A DNA stretch of 5,657 bases from the NCBI GenBank assembly GCA_041687805.1, contig JBDNJK010000041.1, positions 1 through 5,657 of the forward strand. The letters are read 5' to 3'. This DNA comes from SZUA-87 sp041687805. GTDB taxonomy: Bacteria > Actinomycetota > Acidimicrobiia > Acidimicrobiales > Aldehydirespiratoraceae. A program made the position numbers and the translations under genes. The stretch's first letter is position 1, and every line of letters starts with the position of its first letter. The notes under the pieces are model-generated. The model was not told where the DNA came from. It searched no databases and saw only the letters and a program-made list of their open reading frames with translations. This document shows, in pieces, positions 1 to 5,019 of the stretch.

Positions 1-618
1 ACCGGCGAACGCGCCTTCGAGATCGCCGAAATGCTGGCCGACCATCCGATCATGGTGGTCGAGGACGATCACTCCGAATCCGTCTCGGGCGCGATGGCTG
101 TGAGCATCGGAACGTACCTCCCGGCACAAACCATTCGCATCAGATCCTTCTCCAAGAGCCACGGCCCCGACCTTCGGATCGCGGCGATGGCGGGTGCCGG
201 AGATCAGATTCGCACGATCGTCAATCGAAGACGGCTCGGCCCGGCATGGACCAGTCGCCTCATTCAACATCTACTGCTCTGGATGCTGACCGATGACGAC
301 TCCGAGCTTCTGGTTGCCAAAGCGGAATCGGAGTACGCGCGCCGTCGGTCAGCCCTCGAACGGAGTCTCGCCCAGCGCGGGATTCACGCGTCCCGCGGTC
401 AGGGACTGAACCTGTGGGTGCCAGTCGCCGATGATCAACTCGCGGTGTGGACTCTTGCCGCTCACGGCGTCGGCGTATCACCCGGAGAGCCGTTCACCAT
501 CGCCCAATCCGACAAGCACTTCATCCGCGTCACATCGGGGGTTCTCGACCATGATTACGACCGAGTCGCTCAGACGATCGCTGATGCCGCCGGACCCCAA
601 AGACACGGAGCAATCTGA
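1..618 (+). CDS. PLP-dependent aminotransferase-fold protein, probably the C-terminal part of a MocR-type regulator (5' partial)
   Basis: The reading frame is open from base 1 to the TGA at 616-618, giving 205 visible residues; the true start lies upstream. The segment is the fold-type I PLP domain. EDD at visible residues 21-23 supplies the Asp that pairs with the PLP pyridine nitrogen. SFSK at 49-52 carries the Schiff-base lysine (Lys52, codon 154-156). GPDLR follows, with the Arg expected to contact the cofactor phosphate, and FIRVTSG near the C-terminus holds the usual substrate-carboxylate Arg. The VVEDDHSE and SFSKSHGPDLR blocks look most like MocR/GabR/PdxR regulators, which fuse a GntR-type winged helix to this domain and sense an amino-acid or PLP ligand. 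The DNA-binding part is outside the window, so a free-standing aminotransferase remains possible. The position usually occupied by Tyr (EDDY) is His here. The gene lies 1 nt upstream of the 165-residue gene, so the two are probably co-transcribed. Confidence 0.8.
   Translation, partial: TGERAFEIAEMLADHPIMVVEDDHSESVSGAMAVSIGTYLPAQTIRIRSFSKSHGPDLRIAAMAGAGDQIRTIVNRRRLGPAWTSRLIQHLLLWMLTDDDSELLVAKAESEYARRRSALERSLAQRGIHASRGQGLNLWVPVADDQLAVWTLAAHGVGVSPGEPFTIAQSDKHFIRVTSGVLDHDYDRVAQTIADAAGPQRHGAI
607..610 (+). promoter_or_regulatory. Ribosome binding site (GGAG) fixing the start at 620
   Basis: GGAG lies inside the last codons of the aminotransferase gene, 9 nt before ATG 620. It supports ATG 620 over the in-frame ATG at 431, which would place 63 extra residues on top of the upstream coding sequence. 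The upstream stop and this start are one base apart, which suggests translational coupling. Confidence 0.6.
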
Positions 619-619
619 C

Positions 620-1117
620 ATGGCAAGCAAGCTCGATAAGTACCGCGACAAGGTGAGTGCCGATCTCCAGCCCGGCGAAACCCTTCTGGGCGTAGTGAAA
701 GTCACTCCCCGGGGCACGGTCGAACAAGGAATCTGGAACGCAGCCGGTGGCATGGCGGCCGGGTTCGTCGGCATCGTGGCCGGGCAGAAGATGGGCGAAC
801 CGAAGCGAGCAGCCGGCGAGGACGAACGGGCCGCCGCGGGCATCGATATTGGCAGCGCGTCTCAAGTGCTGGCCGGTGTCACCGAACTGAGATTGCTGAT
901 CTGGAAGCTCTCCGCACTGGGCGGAAAACCCAAGGAACTCCTCGCCTCGGTGGAGCTCAAAGACATTGCCTCGATGACGCTCGGTGAGGGAAAGCTGATG
1001 GGTCAAACCATGCCCGAGATCTCATGCACCACGGTCGGCGGATCGGAATTCGGCCTACGGGTGGCAAAAGTCCACAAGTCCGACGCCCAATCCATGATCG
1101 CCGCCGCCCGCCGCTGA
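620..1117 (+). CDS. Hypothetical protein, 165 aa, possible PH-like domain
   Basis: I do not recognise a named family with certainty. The protein begins with a charged helix (MASKLDKYRDKV). A beta-rich segment follows (ETLLGVVKVTPRG, about residues 20-32), then a Gly/Ala-rich hydrophobic stretch at about 39-55 that could touch a membrane but is short and weak as a transmembrane helix. A charged, Ala-rich linker spans 57-74. The second half (about 83-163) shows alternating strands, including VTELRLLIWKLS, KPKELLASVELKDIASMTLG and EFGLRVAKVHKSDAQ, and ends in a helix. That layout resembles bacterial PH-like domains ('thing that reads as a locally expressed protein, then strand-strand-helix'), which is inference from pattern. 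No catalytic motif or signal peptide is visible. It starts 1 nt after the aminotransferase-fold gene and probably shares its transcript. The long hairpin at 1151-1222 lies 33 nt after its stop and would end that transcript. Confidence 0.75.
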   Translation: MASKLDKYRDKVSADLQPGETLLGVVKVTPRGTVEQGIWNAAGGMAAGFVGIVAGQKMGEPKRAAGEDERAAAGIDIGSASQVLAGVTELRLLIWKLSALGGKPKELLASVELKDIASMTLGEGKLMGQTMPEISCTTVGGSEFGLRVAKVHKSDAQSMIAAARR

Positions 1118-1141
1118 CCCGTCAACCACCCCGCGAGCGAT

Positions 1142-1230
1142 CCGGTAACGCCCTTCACCTGTTTTTGTGAACCCTCGATGCTGCCCTGGCAGCACTCAGG
1201 GTTCACAAAAACAGGTGAAGGGAGCCGGTA
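1142..1230. repeat. CCGGTA direct repeats flanking the long palindrome
   Basis: CCGGTA occurs at 1142-1147 and again at 1225-1230, in the same orientation. It lies 3 nt before and 2 nt after the 72-bp inverted repeat. The arrangement resembles a target-site duplication around an inserted palindromic element, but the repeats do not exactly abut the palindrome and a 6-bp match can be chance. Confidence 0.3.
1151..1222. terminator. 72-bp nested inverted repeat, probable bidirectional terminator
   Basis: Bases 1151-1175 are perfectly complementary to 1198-1222 (25 bp). Inside, a 3-by-3 unpaired region (CGA 1176-1178, CTC 1195-1197) leads to a 7-bp stem TGCTGCC/GGCAGCA (1179-1185 with 1188-1194) closed over CT. 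The hairpin lies between the ends of two convergent genes, 33 nt after the + strand stop and 16 nt after the - strand stop, where a shared terminator is expected. Neither strand has a terminal U-tract after the stem, but T5/A5 runs occur inside the arms; tail-less hairpin terminators have been described in actinobacteria. A palindromic mobile unit is an alternative reading. Confidence 0.65.
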
Positions 1231-1238
1231 GGGGGGGG
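1231..1238. repeat. G8 homopolymer (C8 on the operon strand)
   Basis: Eight consecutive G on the + strand directly abut the TAA stop (1241-1239) of the FAD subunit gene. On the coding strand this reads TAA followed by C8. It is outside the reading frame, so slippage would not change the protein, but it lies between the stop and the terminator hairpin. Confidence 0.9.
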
Positions 1239-2060
1239 TTAACGGAGGCTGGCGGCTTGGAGGGCTCGTTCGGTCAGGACTCTTGCCAGGTGACTCCGAT
1301 AGTCGGCGTCACCGTTGAGGTCGGTTGGCGGGGTTGTGCCGTCGGCGGCGTGGGAAGCTGCTTCGGCCGCGGATGCACCCGAAGCCACGGCCTGCTCGAC
1401 TGCTGTGGCGCGTATCGGGGTGGACCCCATATTGACCAGGCTGACACCTTTGCCACCCTCGGATACGGCGACTCCGACGATGGCCCAATCCTGGGCGCGG
1501 CGGTTGAACTTCTGATAGTTCCATCCGCCGGACGTGACAGGCACCCGAATCTCGGTGAGCATCTCATCGGGCGCGAGCACCGACTCAAGAAATCCTGTGA
1601 AGAAGTCGGTGGCGGCGATCTCGCGCTCACCACCCGGCCCGCGAGCAATCAGTGAACCACCGAGCGCGAGTACCGCGGCCGGTAGATCAGACGCCGGGTC
1701 GGAATGAGCCAGCGAACCCCCGAGCGTGCCGCGATGACGCACCGACGGGTCGCCCACTTGACCGGCGACATGGCCAAGCAATGGACACGCGGATGCCAAT
1801 TCCGCCGAATGTTCGAGCTCGGTGTGGCAGGTAAGTGCACCGATCTTGACGGTGTCGCCGTCGACCCGAATGCCTTTCAAATCACCGTTGAGGTTGCCGA
1901 CATCGACAACTACCCCTGGCGTTACCAAGCGATAACGCATCAACGGGATCAGGCTGTGGCCGCCGGCCATCAGCTTGGCGTCATCGCCGTGTTCGGCCAA
2001 TACCGCCAATGCCTCTTCGGCCGAACCAGCTCTCACATAGTCGAATGCTGCCGGGATCAT
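1239..2060 (-). CDS. FAD-binding medium subunit of a molybdenum hydroxylase (CoxM-like, xanthine dehydrogenase family)
   Basis: This 273-residue protein is the flavin subunit that takes electrons from the [2Fe-2S] subunit and hands them to an external acceptor. Two FAD-binding loops are clear: AGGHS at residues 32-36 and TLGGS at 112-116. These are nearly the positions of the AGGHS (32-36) and TIGG (111-114) loops in Oligotropha CoxM. SDPASDLPAA (120-129) is the conserved segment after the second loop. The C-terminal third (about 160-270, from PDEMLTEIRVP through the Ala-rich end) fits the CO dehydrogenase flavoprotein C-terminal domain. Length is slightly below the roughly 290 usual for CoxM, and there is no [4Fe-4S] insert like that of 4-hydroxybenzoyl-CoA reductase. 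ATG 2060 overlaps the large-subunit TGA by 4 nt (ATGA) and is preceded by GGAAG (2067-2071) with a 6-nt spacer. It is the last gene of the operon and cytoplasmic. Confidence 0.93.
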   Translation of the reverse strand: MIPAAFDYVRAGSAEEALAVLAEHGDDAKLMAGGHSLIPLMRYRLVTPGVVVDVGNLNGDLKGIRVDGDTVKIGALTCHTELEHSAELASACPLLGHVAGQVGDPSVRHRGTLGGSLAHSDPASDLPAAVLALGGSLIARGPGGEREIAATDFFTGFLESVLAPDEMLTEIRVPVTSGGWNYQKFNRRAQDWAIVGVAVSEGGKGVSLVNMGSTPIRATAVEQAVASGASAAEAASHAADGTTPPTDLNGDADYRSHLARVLTERALQAASLR

Positions 2061-4453
2061 GACGCACTTCCGTTCGCTTGATCGATGGCTCTTCGCACCC
2101 TCATCGGGCTGGCCGGCATCTCGATGTCGGTTATGCCGTGGGGTCGCAACGCGTCGACCACGGCATTTATGACCGCGGCCGCCGATCCGATGGTGCCAGC
2201 CTCGCCAACTCCCTTGACCCCGAGCGGATTGGTGGTGCTGGGGGTGACGGTTGAGTCGGTGACGATGTTGGGAACTTCAGCCGCTGACGGCACGAGGTAG
2301 TCCATTAGCGAAGGGTTGGTGATGTTGGCGTCGTCGTCGTATTCCGCAACCTCGTAGAGCGCTTGAGCAGCGCCTTGCACCACTCCGCCGTGAATTTGTC
2401 CCTCCACGATCAGCGGGTTGACCTGATTTCCGCAGTCGTCGACGGCGAAATAGCCGATCAGTTCGACCCCGCCAGTGCCCTCGTCGATCTCGACCACCGC
2501 AACGTGAGTTCCGAAAGGGAACACGAAGTTGGGCGGATCGAAACTGACCTGCTCCTGCAAGTTGGGTTCCATCCCATCGGGTAGATCGTGAGCCGCGAAT
2601 GCCACGAAGCCCAGCTCCTGTATGTGGACGGACTTGGACGGCGTTCCGGCCACCGAGAACGAGCCGTCAGCGAAATCGACGTCCTCGGGCGCAGCCTCGA
2701 ATTGGTGGGCGGCGATCAGACGTGCCTTATCGATCACCTTGTCGGCTGCCATCGAGATGGCGGTACCGCCAACCGACAACGAACGCGACCCGTAGGTGTC
2801 GAGTCCGAGTGGACTCAGCGCGGTGTCGGAGTGAAGCACTGTGACGTCGTCAGCTGAAATCCCCATTTTCGTGGCGATGATCTGTGACCAACTCGTCTCG
2901 TGGCCTTGGCCGTGGGGCGTGGATCCGGATACGACCTCGACTTTGCCAGTGGGCAACATGCGCACCGTGGCGTGCTCCCATCCGCCAGCCCCATAGTTGA
3001 GCGCTCCGAGCGTACGGCTCGGTGCGAGACCGCACATCTCGACGTATGTGCAGAGCCCGATCCCGAGCTGCTTGACTGCGCCGCCATCACGACGAGCCTG
3101 CTGCTCGGCCCGAAGACTTGCGACGTCTGCCATCTCGAGAGCACGGTCGAGCGTGGGCGCGTAGTTGCCGGAATCGAACTGGAGTCCGGCCGGACTGTCC
3201 CACATCTCGAATGGCCCGCCACCCTCGATGTAGTTGCGACGACGGATCTCATCGGGGCTGATGCCCACCTCATAGGACAACATGTCCATTGCACGTTCGA
3301 TGGCGTAGCTGGCTTCGGGCCGACCGGCGCCTCTATAGGCATCGGTGGGGGTTCGATTCGTGAACCAACCCTCGCACGTGAAGCTGTACTTCGGCGTCTC
3401 GTACGCCCCGTGGTAGAGGAACGCTCCGAGCAATGGAGTTCCGGGTGTGATGAGCATCATGTATGCGCCCATGTCGGCATCGATTTTCACCCTGACGGCG
3501 ATTAGCTTTCCGTCGGCGTCGGCCGCGAGTTCGACGTGCTGGAGTTGGGCACGGCCCTGGTGGGTCGACCCTGCAGCTTCAGACCGTGTTTCGGTCCAGC
3601 GCACCGCTCGTCCCAATTTGTTGGCCAGAACGAGCGCCAGGCTTTCATCGGGATTGATGTTGAGCTTCGCTCCGAAACCACCCCCGACGGCAGGCGCGAT
3701 CACGCGGATCTTCTGTTCGGGGATTCCGGTAGTGGCCGCCATCATCACCTTGAGAATGTGGGGCACTTGCGTGGCCGAGTAGAGGGTGATCTCCCCTCCG
3801 ATGGGCGACGGCACGGCAAGAACGCCGCGCGGTTCCATGGCCGACGGAATCAATCTTTGCTGCACGAATCGGCACGACACCGTGTGGGCAGCCGAGTCGA
3901 ATGCGGCTTGCGTGCCGTCGGGATCAGAGTCGATGGCCCATGTGTATGCCTTGTTGGTCGAGAGGTCGGAGTGGGCGTGAACTGTGTCAGCCACCGCCTG
4001 TTCCATCGATGCCACCGTGGGCAATGACTCATAGTCGACGATGACCTGCTCTACAGCGTCGGCTGCCGTGTAGCGACTGTCGGCCAGCACGACTGCGACG
4101 ATGTCGCCTACGTGGTGGACGAATTCCGGAGCGACCGGCCAGTGAGGCGGATTGGCCATGTCTTCGGTGACCGGCCAAGCGCACGGCAGTGGCGCGGCCC
4201 ATAAATCCATGCCGGCCAGTTCGGCGCCGGTGAACACCGAATGCACCCCGGGCATCGACGCGGCGGCGGTGGTGTCGATCGATGCGATGCGAGCGTGGGC
4301 GATGGTGGAGCGCACCATCCCCATCCAGAGTTCGCCTGGCACGTGAATGTCGTCAACGAACTTGGCTTCGCCGGTGACGAGCTTGCCGTCTTCTTTGCGG
4401 AGCATCCGAGCACCGATACCGCCTGCTGATGTGGTTTCTTCGGTGACAGCCAT
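2057..4453 (-). CDS. Molybdopterin-binding large subunit of a xanthine dehydrogenase-family hydroxylase (form II CoxL-like)
   Basis: This 798-residue catalytic subunit carries the Mo-molybdopterin cofactor, typically the cytosine dinucleotide form in three-subunit relatives. The N-terminal aldehyde oxidase/xanthine dehydrogenase a/b hammerhead domain covers roughly residues 17-145 (EDGKLVTGEAKFVDD near its start). The molybdopterin-binding domains fill the rest. Visible motifs are MEPRG (206-210), PAVGGGFGAK (254-263), the active-site loop AYRGAGR (372-378), GQGHET (515-520) and GVKGVGEAG (745-753), whose Glu751 matches the catalytic Glu of the family. The loop is AYRGAGR, not the AYRCSFR of proven (form I) CO dehydrogenases, so the Cys that binds Cu is absent. 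The enzyme is more likely a hydroxylase or dehydrogenase of an aldehyde, N-heterocycle or other substrate. Start: ATG 4453 sits 4 nt from AAGGAGG, whereas an in-frame GTG at 4456 is only 1 nt away. It overlaps the small-subunit TGA by 1 nt and the medium-subunit ATG by 4 nt. Confidence 0.94.
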   Translation of the reverse strand: MAVTEETTSAGGIGARMLRKEDGKLVTGEAKFVDDIHVPGELWMGMVRSTIAHARIASIDTTAAASMPGVHSVFTGAELAGMDLWAAPLPCAWPVTEDMANPPHWPVAPEFVHHVGDIVAVVLADSRYTAADAVEQVIVDYESLPTVASMEQAVADTVHAHSDLSTNKAYTWAIDSDPDGTQAAFDSAAHTVSCRFVQQRLIPSAMEPRGVLAVPSPIGGEITLYSATQVPHILKVMMAATTGIPEQKIRVIAPAVGGGFGAKLNINPDESLALVLANKLGRAVRWTETRSEAAGSTHQGRAQLQHVELAADADGKLIAVRVKIDADMGAYMMLITPGTPLLGAFLYHGAYETPKYSFTCEGWFTNRTPTDAYRGAGRPEASYAIERAMDMLSYEVGISPDEIRRRNYIEGGGPFEMWDSPAGLQFDSGNYAPTLDRALEMADVASLRAEQQARRDGGAVKQLGIGLCTYVEMCGLAPSRTLGALNYGAGGWEHATVRMLPTGKVEVVSGSTPHGQGHETSWSQIIATKMGISADDVTVLHSDTALSPLGLDTYGSRSLSVGGTAISMAADKVIDKARLIAAHQFEAAPEDVDFADGSFSVAGTPSKSVHIQELGFVAFAAHDLPDGMEPNLQEQVSFDPPNFVFPFGTHVAVVEIDEGTGGVELIGYFAVDDCGNQVNPLIVEGQIHGGVVQGAAQALYEVAEYDDDANITNPSLMDYLVPSAAEVPNIVTDSTVTPSTTNPLGVKGVGEAGTIGSAAAVINAVVDALRPHGITDIEMPASPMRVRRAIDQANGSAS

Positions 4454-4938
4454 CACGCCTCCTTGCCAGCCACGCTGAGCACGGCCTTGACGATGTTGTG
4501 GTAGCCGGTGCAGCGACAGAGGTTGCCTTCAAGCCCAGTGCGTACGCCCTGCTCATCGAGATCGGGATATTCATCGACCAGCGAGACCGACGCGAGGATC
4601 ATGCCGGGAGTGCAGTAGCCGCATTGCAGCCCGTGGCATTCGTGGAATGCATCCTGCATTGGGTGAAGACCATCGCCGGGCGACGTCGCGGCTAGCCCCT
4701 CAATGGTGAGGATGTCGGCTCCTTCGGCCTGCACTGCCAACATGGTGCACGACTTGGCCGATCTACCGTCGACCAGCACGGTGCAAGCGCCGCAACTACT
4801 CGAATCGCAGCCGATGTTGGTTCCCGTGAGCCCAATGCTGTCTCTCAGTGCATGCACAAGAAGTGTGCGAGGTTCAACCTCGACGTCGTGCATTTCGCCA
4901 TTGACAGACAAGCGAATCTGTACAGAACTTGCTGGCAT
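4453..4938 (-). CDS. [2Fe-2S] small subunit of a molybdenum hydroxylase (CoxS-like)
   Basis: This 161-residue electron-transfer subunit links the Mo site to FAD in the heterotrimer. The N-terminal plant-type ferredoxin domain (about residues 5-80) binds one cluster through Cys44, Cys49, Cys52 and Cys64 (GCDSSSCGAC, then KSC). The C-terminal helical domain binds the second, Mo-proximal cluster through Cys106 and Cys109 (QCGYCTPG) and Cys141 and Cys143 (CRC). All eight ligands are present and the length is normal for the family (about 155-170). No Tat signal is visible, so the enzyme should be cytoplasmic. ATG 4938 is preceded by GGGAGG (4943-4948) with a 4-nt spacer. It is the first gene of the operon, and its stop overlaps the start of the large subunit. 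Confidence 0.95.
   Translation of the reverse strand: MPASSVQIRLSVNGEMHDVEVEPRTLLVHALRDSIGLTGTNIGCDSSSCGACTVLVDGRSAKSCTMLAVQAEGADILTIEGLAATSPGDGLHPMQDAFHECHGLQCGYCTPGMILASVSLVDEYPDLDEQGVRTGLEGNLCRCTGYHNIVKAVLSVAGKEA
4458..4464 (-). promoter_or_regulatory. Shine-Dalgarno AAGGAGG for the large subunit
   Basis: This strong AAGGAGG lies inside the last codons of the small-subunit gene. It is 4 nt from ATG 4453 but only 1 nt from the alternative GTG 4456, so it favours the ATG. The choice changes the protein by a single N-terminal residue. Confidence 0.7.
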
Positions 4939-5019
4939 GTCGCCTCCCGATTGATATTCCTAGCTCGATATTGGCGCGCGATTTCCACCGTGTCGAGCGT
5001 CACGCGTAAATTCGTTGCT
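4939..5019. promoter_or_regulatory. Divergent intergenic promoter region
   Basis: This 81-bp spacer separates the hydroxylase operon (leftward) from the DUF427 gene (rightward) and must hold or adjoin both promoters. Rightward, TAAATT at 5007-5012 fits the TANNNT -10 pattern and ends 7 nt before ATG 5020; a matching -35 is weak. Leftward I find no TANNNT hexamer at a suitable distance. The region contains an imperfect 16-bp palindrome at 4989-5004 (CGTG/CACG ends, 6 of 8 pairs) and two direct copies of GATATT (4953-4958, 4967-4972) that could be regulator half-sites. The position makes shared regulation possible but does not prove it. Confidence 0.5.
4943..4948 (-). promoter_or_regulatory. 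Shine-Dalgarno GGGAGG for the operon's first gene
   Basis: GGGAGG lies 4 nt upstream of ATG 4938 and confirms the start of the small subunit. It contrasts with the divergent gene, whose start has no such motif. Confidence 0.7.

Noticed and set aside
431..619. N-terminal extension of the 165-aa protein to an upstream in-frame ATG (228 aa in total)
   Set aside because: The extra 63 residues overlap the aminotransferase coding sequence, are low-complexity Ser/Pro-rich shadow sequence, and ATG 620 has its own GGAG site.
1151..1222. CRISPR repeat, tRNA or riboswitch reading of the palindrome
   Set aside because: There is a single inverted repeat with no regularly spaced direct repeats, no cloverleaf or CCA end, and it lies after stop codons on both strands, not before a start.
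1003..1655. Two opposite-strand frames (1003-1206 - and 1167-1655 +) that begin with nearly the same peptide
   Set aside because: The similarity arises only because both start inside the two arms of the palindrome. They overlap well-supported genes on the other strand.
2900..3505. 201-codon open frame on the + strand antisense to the large subunit
   Set aside because: The - strand frame encodes clear conserved motifs throughout this stretch. Long antisense frames are usual in high-GC DNA, and the product has no recognisable domain.
2057..4453. Form I aerobic CO dehydrogenase (Mo-Cu CoxL)
   Set aside because: The active-site loop is AYRGAGR, lacking the Cys of AYRCSFR, and the gene order is S-L-M, not M-S-L.
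4454..4456. GTG start for the large subunit
   Set aside because: It is only 1 nt from the AAGGAGG site; the adjacent ATG at 4453 is better spaced. The difference is one residue, so it cannot be fully excluded.
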